A stretch of DNA of 7,411 nucleotides from the NCBI GenBank assembly GCA_964577615.1, contig CAZNZW010000092.1:1-7411 (forward strand), written 5' to 3'. This document shows, one piece after another, positions 1 through 5,994 of the stretch. Source of the stretch: QNYZ01 sp964577615. Its GTDB lineage: Bacteria > Desulfobacterota > Desulfobacteria > Desulfobacterales > QNYZ01. How positions within the stretch are numbered: the first letter of the stretch is position 1; each line of letters starts with the position of its first letter. The notes under the pieces are model-generated. The model was not told the origin of the DNA. It made no database searches and saw only the letters and a list, made by a program, of their open reading frames with translations. The translations under genes and the position numbers were made by a program.

Positions 1-310
1 GGATAAGTCCCCTCTCTCACAAAGCCCGTACAGTTAATGGCAATATTCTTTTTGAAACCAAACCATGATTTTAGTGTTAAATCTCCTCCGTGGATCTTGG
101 TGTTATATCGGTCTCTGGTTGCTGTAGCTTTGTATACATTTGTTATTTTCTGATATTTTGAGCGGTGATTGCCAAATTCCCGTCACATTGCCGTCATTAT
201 CAATACCGATAAATAATTTACCGCCCCGGGCATTGGCAAGCCCGCAAATCTATTTGAGATGTTCGTTTCTCCAGGACTTTTTTGTATTCTGTGTTTTGTG
301 ATTCTGCCAT
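1..310 (-). pseudogene. Decayed AlbA_2 (AAA_4 / Schlafen-like) domain gene
   Basis: This is the remnant of a gene for an AlbA_2-domain protein, a family of ATP-binding, putative nucleic-acid-binding regulators whose role is usually unknown. An ATG at 310-308, preceded by a GAGGGG ribosome binding site, opens with MAESQNTEYK, the characteristic N-terminus of the family. After a run of six A the frame slips by +1. The next frame reads KSWRNEHLK, then a TAG stop where the family has Trp, then ICGLANARGGKLFIGIDNDG and NVTGI, which is the family core (about 250-175). At 155-111, in a third frame, YQKITNVYKATATRD resembles the C-terminal winged helix found in some of these proteins, which suggests an internal deletion of most of the gene. 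No reading frame spans the region. The N-terminal assignment is strong; the C-terminal piece is tentative. The left end may continue outside the window. Confidence 0.75.
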
Positions 311-355
311 CGTAGATCTTACCCCTCGCTTTTATATCCTTCTCAACAGGTTTTT

Positions 356-790
356 CTAATCAAACTGGTCGGGTCCAAACCCTGAATCGGGCGTAATTAG
401 TTTTATCTGAGGGAAATAAGTTTTATATTTGGCGATATCTCTTGTTATCAGGCTAAACTGCGAAACACTTGCGTGAGCACCAATAAAAAAATCCGGTAAT
501 GGTGATTTTTTTGTGCCTTTATTTCTTCTATATTTGAGAAATACTTTTCCGGTAAGAAAGAGCGCTTCCCGAGGAATCTCCAATACCCTTATTTCCATTT
601 GGGAAATCGCTTTTTCAATTTCCTCTATTTTGTTAAAGCCGATAGAAACCTCCGTGTAAATAATGGAATTTATAAATAATGTATTCGTTTGGCTGAATCT
701 TGCCAAAACACTTTCAGACCAATCTGCCCATACAGGGTCATTGGTAAACAAATCGAGAAGAACACAGGAATCAACAAGAACCCCGTTCAT
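356..790 (-). CDS. vapC: VapC-like PIN-domain ribonuclease toxin
   Basis: This is a 144-residue single-domain PIN protein, the usual size for a VapC toxin. PIN domains are Mg2+/Mn2+-dependent endoribonucleases; in VapBC modules they cut tRNA or rRNA when the antitoxin is degraded. The four acidic residues expected of the active site are all visible: D7 in the opening LVDSCVLLD strand, E47 in YTEVSIGF, D100 in LPDFFIGAHA and D118 in LITRD. The protein therefore looks catalytically intact. The ATG overlaps the stop of the upstream vapB by four bases (ATGA), so translation is probably coupled and transcription shared. A diverged, broken copy of residues about 75-122 lies at 1957-2098. The RNA target cannot be told from the sequence. 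The function rests on family membership and on the AbrB-type partner. Confidence 0.9.
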   Translation of the reverse strand: MNGVLVDSCVLLDLFTNDPVWADWSESVLARFSQTNTLFINSIIYTEVSIGFNKIEEIEKAISQMEIRVLEIPREALFLTGKVFLKYRRNKGTKKSPLPDFFIGAHASVSQFSLITRDIAKYKTYFPQIKLITPDSGFGPDQFD

Positions 791-1011
791 CGGATTTCTC
801 TGGTTAAGCGCATGATTTCATCCGTTGTCATGTCCGATGTGGCAATACCTCGGAATTTTTTAAATTTTTTTGTTGGCTTTGGACCCGTCGTTTTAACAAT
901 ATAAAATTTTCCGTTATCTTCCTGAAAATCGATATCTGTTTCCGGGACAATCCCCAGCTTTTCCCTGACATCCCGAGGTATGGTGACCTGTCCTTTGGTT
1001 GTCACTCTCAT
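787..1011 (-). CDS. vapB: VapB-like AbrB/SpoVT-fold antitoxin
   Basis: This 74-residue protein starts with MRVTTKGQVTIPRDVREKLG, the signature of the swapped-hairpin AbrB/MazE DNA-binding fold. Such antitoxins bind their own promoter through this N-terminal domain and cover the toxin active site with the C-terminal part, here the Lys-rich stretch and acidic tail from about residue 40 to 74 (GPKPTKKFKKFRG...TTDEIMRLTREIR). The start at 1011 is preferred over an in-frame ATG at 1056 because a GGAGG sits 7 bases before it and the conserved domain begins there. The gene comes before vapC and overlaps it by four bases, the classic antitoxin-first order. A strong-looking promoter with a repeated heptamer lies upstream, consistent with autorepression. 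The identification is firm as to fold and context; the cognate pairing with the PIN gene is inferred from the overlap. Confidence 0.9.
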   Translation of the reverse strand: MRVTTKGQVTIPRDVREKLGIVPETDIDFQEDNGKFYIVKTTGPKPTKKFKKFRGIATSDMTTDEIMRLTREIR

Positions 1012-1046
1012 AATTATTCCTCCATATAATCGCATACACTTTTGAT

Positions 1047-1083
1047 GTAATACCATTATAGTAATACTTTCATTTTAAGGCAA
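1047..1083 (-). promoter_or_regulatory. vapBC promoter with candidate VapB operator
   Basis: Reading the minus strand, TTGCCT (1083-1078) and a perfect TATAAT (1060-1055) are separated by 17 bases, a good sigma-70 promoter. The predicted transcript start is near 1048, giving a leader of about 36 bases before the vapB ATG. The heptamer GTATTAC occurs at 1067-1061 and again at 1053-1047, flanking the -10 box exactly. Direct repeats around the -10 are a plausible binding site for the antitoxin, as autoregulation is usual for these modules; the binding itself is inferred. Confidence 0.6.
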
Positions 1084-1163
1084 GGCTTTTTAAGGGAAAA
1101 AGATCAAATCTGTCTGCCAGGACGTGTTTTCCACGGATACGCCCATTTCTGAGGGCCGGTATT

Positions 1164-1192
1164 TTGACAAGTGCATGGTATGAATATATATA
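1164..1192 (+). promoter_or_regulatory. Candidate brnTA promoter
   Basis: A perfect TTGACA (1164-1169) is followed after 17 bases by TATATA (1187-1192), within an AT-rich run. Transcription would begin at about 1198-1200, which is at or just inside the brnT start codon at 1197. Either the brnT message is nearly leaderless or translation starts further in. BrnTA modules are normally repressed by BrnA at this promoter; no clear palindromic operator was recognised. Confidence 0.45.
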
Positions 1193-1196
1193 AAGT

Positions 1197-1478
1197 ATGG
1201 ATAAGAGATACTTGGAGATGTTGAAGCGCTGTGCCGGTTTTGACTGGAATGCGGGAACTATTGATAAAAACTGGACAAAACATAACGTCAGTCCATCGGA
1301 ATGTGAACAGATATTTTTCAATCATCCCCTGATGATCCATGGCGATGAACAACATTCACAAACCGAAAAACGGTTCTATGCGCTGGGGAAAACCGATCTG
1401 AAAAGGCCCCTGTTTATCGTATTTACTCTCCGGGGCCATCTCATCCGTGCTATTTCAGCCCGGGATATGAGCCGCTAA
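1197..1478 (+). CDS. brnT: BrnT family toxin
   Basis: This 93-residue protein matches the BrnT ribonuclease toxin family. Typical elements are the opening FDWNAGTIDKNWTKHNVS (residues about 15-32), the SPSECEQIFFNHPL segment, the H-S-x-x-E-x-R-F-Y-A-L-G strand (from about residue 53) and the closing FIVFTLRGHLIRAISARDMSR. BrnT is a RelE-like-fold endoribonuclease that arrests translation and is neutralised by BrnA. The gene order, toxin first and antitoxin second, is usual for brnTA. The start at 1197 has no Shine-Dalgarno sequence and lies at the predicted transcription start; ATG at 1218 is an alternative but has GGAG immediately before it, too close. The C-terminus is in the expected place, so the toxin looks intact. 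It is separated from brnA by 19 bases and converges with the liv operon. Confidence 0.85.
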   Translation: MDKRYLEMLKRCAGFDWNAGTIDKNWTKHNVSPSECEQIFFNHPLMIHGDEQHSQTEKRFYALGKTDLKRPLFIVFTLRGHLIRAISARDMSR

Positions 1479-1497
1479 GAAATGGAGATATACGACA

Positions 1498-1956
1498 ATG
1501 TCCAGGCAGATACCAAAATTCCGAAATGAGGACGAGGATCGGGAATTCTGGGCCACCCATGATTCCGCAGACTTGATTGACTGGCGCAGGGCGAAAAAAA
1601 TCACTTTTGCCAATCTGAAACCATCGGTCAAAAAAATATCCCTGCGTCTGCCCGAATCAATGCTCAACGAATTGAAGCTGTTGGCCAATAAAAAAGATGT
1701 TCCGTATCAATCGCTCCTGAAGATTTTTCTGGCCGAGCGTATCGAAAAGGAGCTGAACGCGCTCTGGTATACAGTTTTTTTTAAAAGTACCCGTAAACAG
1801 ACATGCCCATGCAGGTCAAAAGTGGGCTGCGTGAGAGACGATTATCGTCCTGTTACCCTTTATAGGGGGGTAACACATTGCAAAGCTCAAAATAATGACC
1901 GCAAAAAATTTATCCTCGTTTTCCCCGGTGACCTGATTGACATCCATCCATTTTAA
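1498..1956 (+). CDS. brnA: BrnA-like (CopG-type) antitoxin with abnormal extended C-terminus
   Basis: Residues 1-88 are a normal BrnA/CopG-type antitoxin: IPKFRNEDEDREFWATHDSA and the following DLIDWRRAKK segment, then a ribbon-helix-helix domain, KKISLRLPESMLNELKLLAN, with KKDVPYQSLLKIFLAERIEKEL. Such proteins repress their own promoter through the RHH domain and neutralise BrnT. From memory, family members end within a few residues of the final ERIEKEL helix. Here the frame runs on for about 64 more residues (from about 1762), rich in Cys, Arg and Phe and resembling no domain I know, ending at a TAA at 1954. This suggests that an insertion, deletion or recombination removed the native stop. 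GGAG at 1484-1487 lies 10 bases before the ATG. The extended protein may still neutralise BrnT through its normal part. The antitoxin call is good; the tail is unexplained. Confidence 0.75.
   Translation: MSRQIPKFRNEDEDREFWATHDSADLIDWRRAKKITFANLKPSVKKISLRLPESMLNELKLLANKKDVPYQSLLKIFLAERIEKELNALWYTVFFKSTRKQTCPCRSKVGCVRDDYRPVTLYRGVTHCKAQNNDRKKFILVFPGDLIDIHPF
1805..1875. repeat. Cluster of three short inverted repeats in the brnA tail
   Basis: Three inverted repeats lie within 71 bases. GCCCA/TGGGC (1805-1809 and 1823-1827) is weak. GACGAT-T-ATCGTC (1837-1849) is a perfect 6-bp palindrome around one base. TGTTACCC/GGGTAACA (1851-1858 and 1868-1875) is a perfect 8-bp stem with a 9-base loop. None is followed by a T run on either strand, so they do not look like intrinsic terminators. 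They lie in the part of brnA that appears not to be ancestral coding sequence, so they may belong to a formerly intergenic or mobile piece of DNA. Confidence 0.5.
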
Positions 1957-2098
1957 TATTTGGCCCTGTCTCTTGTTATCAGGCTAAACTACGGAACACT
2001 TGCATGGGGTACCAATAAAATAATCCAGAAATAGTGACTGTTCTATGCCTTGATTTTTTCTATACTTAAGACATGCTTTTCCGGTAAGAAAAACCGCT
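1957..2098 (-). pseudogene. Truncated, frameshifted PIN-domain (vapC-like) remnant
   Basis: This fragment aligns base for base with 426-566 inside vapC, about 80% identical by eye with one inserted base. Its translation starts with RAVFLTGKACLKYRKNQG and continues LFLDYFIG, matching EALFLTGKVFLKYRRNKG and LPDFFIG of the intact toxin. A one-base insertion near 2009 then shifts the frame, and SLITRD-AKY follows in another frame. The N-terminal half, with the first two catalytic acids, is missing: homology ends at about 2098, ten bases from the livF stop, and the other end stops at about 1957. It cannot encode a working toxin. The divergence argues for an older paralog rather than a fresh duplication of the neighbouring vapC. 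Confidence 0.85.
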
Positions 2099-2107
2099 CG
2101 GATACGC

Positions 2108-2815
2108 TTACAGGCCCAGGTAGGCTTTTTTGACATCCTCATTGGCCAGCAGCTTGTGCGCTTCGTCTGCCAGTGTAATCCGGCCGTTTTCCATGACATA
2201 GCCGCGATGGGCGACTTTCAGCGCCAGGTTGGCGTTCTGTTCGACCAGAAAGATGGTGGTATGCTGTTCTTCGTTGATTTTATGGATGATTTCGAAAATC
2301 TGTTTGACGATGAGCGGTGCCAGGCCCAGGGAGGGCTCGTCGAGCAGGAGCAGCTTCGGCCGGGCCATCAACGCCCTGGAGATGGCCAGCATCTGCTGTT
2401 CGCCGCCACTCAGCGTGCCGCCGGACTGGTTTCGCCGTTCGGCAAGAATGGGAAACAGCTCGAGAATATAGTCCATATCGCGTTTGATGTTTTCCCGGTC
2501 ATTGCGCAAAAAAGCCCCCATGTCGAGATTTTCCAGCACGGTGAGATAGGGAAAAATACGCCGGCCTTCAGGTACCTGGCAAATCCCCAGAGAGACGATG
2601 CGGTCCGGCTTCATGGCATTGATCGCCTTTCCCATGAATCGGATTTCACCCGACCGCGGCGGCGCAATGCCGCAAATGGACATCAGGGTGGTTGATTTAC
2701 CGGCCCCGTTGGCGCCAATCAGCGTAATGATTTCGCCTTCAGATATTTCGATACTGACGCCTTTCAGGGCCTGGATATTCCCGTAATAGGTTTTGATGTT
2801 ATCAAGCTCAAGCAT
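2108..2815 (-). CDS. livF: LivF, ATP-binding subunit of branched-chain amino acid ABC importer
   Basis: This 235-residue ABC ATPase is the usual LivF size. In order it shows Walker A GANGAGKST (34-42), the Q-loop glutamine in GICQVPEGR (Q80), the signature LSGGEQ (135-140) and Walker B LLLLDEP (155-161). The position of the switch histidine is occupied by Gln in FLVEQNANLAL (Q192), which is characteristic of LivF and not a defect. LivF pairs with LivG on the cytoplasmic face of LivH-LivM and powers uptake of Leu, Ile, Val or related substrates. It starts with MLELDNIKTYYGNIQALKGV and overlaps the end of livG by 8 bases, which suggests translational coupling. It is the last gene of the operon. 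No clear terminator hairpin with a T run follows; the next sequence is the PIN remnant. Confidence 0.97.
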   Translation of the reverse strand: MLELDNIKTYYGNIQALKGVSIEISEGEIITLIGANGAGKSTTLMSICGIAPPRSGEIRFMGKAINAMKPDRIVSLGICQVPEGRRIFPYLTVLENLDMGAFLRNDRENIKRDMDYILELFPILAERRNQSGGTLSGGEQQMLAISRALMARPKLLLLDEPSLGLAPLIVKQIFEIIHKINEEQHTTIFLVEQNANLALKVAHRGYVMENGRITLADEAHKLLANEDVKKAYLGL

Positions 2816-3608
2816 CGATATCTTCTCCCAGGTAGGCCCGAATGACCGCAGGATTGCTTTTGATTTCTTCCGGCGTTCCCTGTGCGATTTTTTTGCCGTA
2901 GTCCATGACGAAGATCCGGTCCGAAAGGCTCATGACAAATTTCATGTCATGTTCGATCAGAAGGATCGAGATGTGCGCCTCTTCCCGTATTTTTAAAACC
3001 AGCTGGTTGAGCTCGTCGGTTTCCTGATTGTTCATCCCGGCCGCCGGTTCGTCCAGCAGCAGAATGTACGGCTCCGTGGCCATGGCACGCGCGATTTCCA
3101 GCCGCCGCTGGGCGCCATAGGGCAGGTTTTTGGCAAACTCGTTGACATATTTCTCCAGGCCGAAATTTTTCAGAATTTCGTAGCTCCCCTGTACGATCCG
3201 CTTTTCTTCCTCGCGGGTGGCCCTGTTCCTCAACACAGCCCCCGGGATACCGGCATGCATGCGGCAATGCCAGCCCATCATCACATTCTCAAGCACGGTC
3301 ATATTTTGAAAAAGACGGATATTCTGGAAAGTCCGCGCCATGCCTTTCTCGGTGACCTGGTTGGGTTTCAATCCGTTCAGGCGCACCTCTTTTTGACCGG
3401 CGGGATAAATAAACATATCGCCTTTGGTCGGCTTATAAATGCCGGTAATGCAGTTGAAAAAAGTCGTTTTCCCGGCACCATTGGGCCCGATCAGGGCGGC
3501 AATTTCACCGGCCGTTACGTCCAGGTCGATATGGTCGAGGGCACGCAACCCGCCAAAATCCATGGTCAGCTGCTTGATATCAAGTAATGGGTCCATTATC
3601 CGTTCCAT
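2808..3608 (-). CDS. livG: LivG, ATP-binding subunit of branched-chain amino acid ABC importer
   Basis: This 266-residue ABC ATPase has Walker A GPNGAGKTT (41-49), Q-loop ARTFQNIRLF (Q95), a degenerate signature LPYGAQRRLEIARA (162-175, normal for LivG), Walker B ILLLDEP (182-188) and the switch histidine in LIEHDM (H220). It also has the LivG-type insert around residues 110-140 (MMGWHCRMHAGIPGAVLR). It forms the nucleotide-binding pair with LivF. The start at 3608 (MERIMDPLLDIKQL) is chosen because it lies one base after the livM stop with AGAGG nine bases upstream. An ATG at 3596 is a reasonable alternative, while the frame open to 3677 would run back into livM and lacks family similarity. 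The stop overlaps livF. Confidence 0.96.
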   Translation of the reverse strand: MERIMDPLLDIKQLTMDFGGLRALDHIDLDVTAGEIAALIGPNGAGKTTFFNCITGIYKPTKGDMFIYPAGQKEVRLNGLKPNQVTEKGMARTFQNIRLFQNMTVLENVMMGWHCRMHAGIPGAVLRNRATREEEKRIVQGSYEILKNFGLEKYVNEFAKNLPYGAQRRLEIARAMATEPYILLLDEPAAGMNNQETDELNQLVLKIREEAHISILLIEHDMKFVMSLSDRIFVMDYGKKIAQGTPEEIKSNPAVIRAYLGEDIDA

Positions 3609-3609
3609 T

Positions 3610-4833
3610 TCAGGCAACCTCTTCTTCGGCTGTCCCCTCAAACTCATAGTTGCGGCGCACGGCACTGATAATGCCATTGGGACGAAAAACCATCATTGCC
3701 ACCAGGGCGGCCGCAAAAAGCAGCATGCGGTATTCGGAAAAGGCACGCATGTACTCGGGCAGAAGCATCAGGATCAGAGCGCCCAGGATAACGCCCAGGA
3801 TAGACCCCATGCCGCCCAGGACCACGACGCACAGGATCATGATTGATTCCCAGATGGTGAAGCTGGCCGGGTTGATAAAAGTCGTTTTGGCGGCAAACAC
3901 GACGCCCCCCATACCGGCCCAGGTGGCCCCCAGGGCAAATGCGCTCAGCTTGGTTCTCGTTTTATCGATTCCCGTGGCCTGACAGGCCACTTCATCTTCG
4001 CGCAGGGCAATCCACGCCCGCCCCATTCTGGAATTCTGGAGACGCCGCACGACAAAAATTGTAAAAACCACCATGGCCAGCATGATGAAATAAATATAGA
4101 TCAACGACTGATGAAGCGTCAGGTGAATGCCGAACAACCCCGGCCGCGGAATGTTGGCGATGCCGCTGGGGCCATAGGAAAAGTCATTCCAGTTTTCCAG
4201 GACCAGCCGGATAATTTCGCCAAAGCCCAGCGTCACAATGGCCAGATAGTCCCCCCGCAGGCGCAGAACCGGAAATCCGAGCACGATGCCGAACATCATC
4301 GCCAGACCGGCCCCGATGGGCAGGCAGAGCCAGAAACCGAGTCCGAAATGGATATGCAGCAGCGCATAGCTGTAGGCCCCCACCGCGTAAAAGGCCACAT
4401 ATCCAAGATCCAGCAGCCCGGCCAGACCGACTACGATATTCAGCCCGAGGCCGAGGATGACATAGATCAACGCCGTGGTCATGATGTTGACCTGGTACAT
4501 GGAAAAATAGAAAGGATAGATCAGCGCGAATACGGCAATAACCGCCAGCGCCGGGGTGGCGAAACGGGGATTTTGCAGCAGGCGCTGGAGACCTGAAAGC
4601 TCCCTGCCTTCACCAGAGGCGGCTCTCCGGGCGCCGGCTTCCTTCCGCCTGAGCATGTACCGCCAGGCGAAAGAGAAGAAAAAGCTGCCAATCCCCACGG
4701 CCACCAGCCGGTCCCAGCGCCACTGGATGGTCTGTTCGACGGTATTGACCTTGATGACCATAATGGGAAAGGTCAGGAACATGAACCACAAAGAGACCAG
4801 AAATGATTTTTTGATTTCGTTGAATGCTGTCAT
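3610..4833 (-). CDS. livM: LivM, inner-membrane permease of branched-chain amino acid ABC importer
   Basis: This 407-residue integral membrane protein has the long-form LivM architecture. An N-terminal extension with two membrane segments (about 11-30 and 43-60; FLVSLWFMFLTFPIMVIKVN) precedes a charged linker (61-90), followed by the permease core with about eight hydrophobic helices. Family hallmarks are LNIVVGLAGLLDLGYVAFYAVGAY (131-154), the segment FPVLRLRGDYLAIVTLGFGEIIRLV (187-211), the cytoplasmic loop GRAWIALREDEVACQATGI (271-289) that docks with the ATPases, and a C-terminal VVVLGGMGSILGVILGALIL (337-356). Together with LivH it forms the channel. The start is bounded by an in-frame TAA at 4842-4840, three codons upstream of the ATG. 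No Shine-Dalgarno sequence is evident before ATG 4833, unlike the other genes of the operon. Confidence 0.96.
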   Translation of the reverse strand: MTAFNEIKKSFLVSLWFMFLTFPIMVIKVNTVEQTIQWRWDRLVAVGIGSFFFSFAWRYMLRRKEAGARRAASGEGRELSGLQRLLQNPRFATPALAVIAVFALIYPFYFSMYQVNIMTTALIYVILGLGLNIVVGLAGLLDLGYVAFYAVGAYSYALLHIHFGLGFWLCLPIGAGLAMMFGIVLGFPVLRLRGDYLAIVTLGFGEIIRLVLENWNDFSYGPSGIANIPRPGLFGIHLTLHQSLIYIYFIMLAMVVFTIFVVRRLQNSRMGRAWIALREDEVACQATGIDKTRTKLSAFALGATWAGMGGVVFAAKTTFINPASFTIWESIMILCVVVLGGMGSILGVILGALILMLLPEYMRAFSEYRMLLFAAALVAMMVFRPNGIISAVRRNYEFEGTAEEEVA

Positions 4834-4928
4834 TTCAATTTTTTATCACGTTTATCGATTTTCAGGGCAGTATTATTTACTCCAGATCATCGGCGCCATC
4901 GGCCCGACATATCGCGCTGTTTCCGGCG

Positions 4929-5831
4929 CTATACCTTGTCCGAGTTTGTCCGCCCCAGGATACCCGAAGGCCGGAATATCAGAATCAGCACCAGAAACAA
5001 AAAAGCAAAAACATCTTCGTAGTCGCTGGAGATGTATCCGGTAAAAAAGCTCTCGGTCCAGCCCAGCACCAGGCTGCCCAGCACCGCGCCCGGCATGCTG
5101 CCGATACCGCCCAGCACGGCGGCCACAAAGGCCTTGATGCCGGCAATAAATCCAATGTAAAAATTGATCTGCCCGATATGCGATGCGATCAGCACGCCGC
5201 CCAGTGCCGCCGTGGCCGATCCCACCACAAAGGTGAAAGAGATCACGCGGTCAACATTCACGCCCACCAGCATGGCCATGTCGCGATCCTGGGCGGTGGC
5301 GCGCATGGCCTTGCCCAGTTTGGTAAATTTAATTAAAATGGTCAAGATCACCAGCACGACAGCGGTGGTGATATAAATGACGACTTCAGAAGATTGCACA
5401 ATCCCGCCGTAGGCTTCTAAAAATTTAAATTCGGGAATCAGGTTGGGAAAGGGCAGGAAATCAGATGTCTGGGCGAGAAGTACATAATTTTGAAGAAACA
5501 GAGAAACCCCGATGGCGCTGATCAACGGCGACAGGCGCGGGGCCGAGCGCAGCGGCTTATAGGCCACTTTTTCAACCGTATAACCATAGGCCGAGGAATA
5601 CACAATGGCCGCCACCGCGGCAATCAGCAGGGTGGCAACCGGATTCACGCCGAGCATCGTCAAAACACTGATCGCGATCAAAGCGGTAAATGCGCCGATC
5701 ATGTAGATCTCACCATGGGCAAAATTAATCAGCTCAATGATACCGTAAACCATGGTGTAGCCCAGAGCGATAAGGGCATAGATGCTTCCCCGGGTAAGTC
5801 CGCCCAGGAAAAGTTCCATGAAATAGTCCAT
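4929..5831 (-). CDS. livH: LivH, inner-membrane permease of branched-chain amino acid ABC importer
   Basis: This 300-residue permease has about eight membrane helices. The N-terminus MDYFMELFLGGLTRGSIYAL followed by IALGYTMVYGIIELINFAHGEIYMIGAF is the LivH hallmark. It also has YKPLRSAPRLSPLISAIGVS (91-110), the ATPase-docking loop GKAMRATAQDRDMAMLVGV (173-191) and a C-terminal VLGGIGSMPGAVLGSLVLG followed by FRPSGILGR. The frame is open for 39 more codons upstream, but that part is Gly/Pro/Arg-rich, unlike a LivH start, and overlaps intergenic hairpins, so ATG 5831 is preferred. An AAGGAG lies 13 bases upstream, slightly farther than ideal. The gene follows livK after 184 bases and precedes livM by 97 bases, the loosest spacings in the operon. 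Confidence 0.96.
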   Translation of the reverse strand: MDYFMELFLGGLTRGSIYALIALGYTMVYGIIELINFAHGEIYMIGAFTALIAISVLTMLGVNPVATLLIAAVAAIVYSSAYGYTVEKVAYKPLRSAPRLSPLISAIGVSLFLQNYVLLAQTSDFLPFPNLIPEFKFLEAYGGIVQSSEVVIYITTAVVLVILTILIKFTKLGKAMRATAQDRDMAMLVGVNVDRVISFTFVVGSATAALGGVLIASHIGQINFYIGFIAGIKAFVAAVLGGIGSMPGAVLGSLVLGWTESFFTGYISSDYEDVFAFLFLVLILIFRPSGILGRTNSDKV

Positions 5832-5877
5832 ATGCCGCGATTTGCTCCTTTTCAAGCTGTCGTTGCCGAGATGTTCC

Positions 5878-5994
5878 GCATCCGGTGCCGGCCGACCGGG
5901 AATACCCAGGACAGGTGCGCCCTCGCCGCCGCACCCCGGCACAGCCACCGGGTGTCACCGCATACAAATCGGGGCAGACGGTCTGCCTGCCCCG
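5878..5994 (-). promoter_or_regulatory. GC-rich hairpins in the livK-livH gap
   Basis: The 184-base gap carries two clear stems on the minus-strand transcript. The first pairs CGGGGCAG (5994-5987) with CTGCCCCG (5977-5970) around a 9-base loop; an alternative inner stem GGCAGA/TCTGCC can also form. The second pairs CACCCGG with CCGGGGTG across 5954-5932 with one bulge. Further self-complementary CCGG-rich sequence lies at about 5878-5905. Only a short ATTTGTAT follows the first stem, so it is a poor terminator. I infer that it may block 3' exonuclease decay or partly stop transcription, so that more binding protein is made than permease, as is common in such operons. Confidence 0.55.

Noticed and set aside
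1070..1355. Minus-strand open frames opposite the start of brnT
   Set aside because: They lack ribosome binding sites and resemble no family; brnT on the other strand is well supported.
1851..1875. Integron attC site or intrinsic terminator at the 8-bp inverted repeat
   Set aside because: The repeat contains GTTA/TAAC, but the core positions do not fit the attC consensus and no integrase or cassette pattern is seen; no T run follows on either strand.
2080..2107. Terminator for livF in the bases after its stop
   Set aside because: The short CCG/CGG pairing followed by a T run has a two-base loop that cannot form a stable hairpin, and the T run belongs to the PIN remnant.
2156..2695. Plus-strand open frame opposite livF (and similar long plus-strand frames opposite livG, livM, livH and livK)
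   Set aside because: These are GC-rich shadows of well-identified minus-strand genes; their translations show no recognisable domain.
5832..5948. 39-codon N-terminal extension of LivH
   Set aside because: Its Gly/Pro/Arg composition is unlike a LivH N-terminus and it overlaps the intergenic stems; MDYF at 5831 matches the family start.
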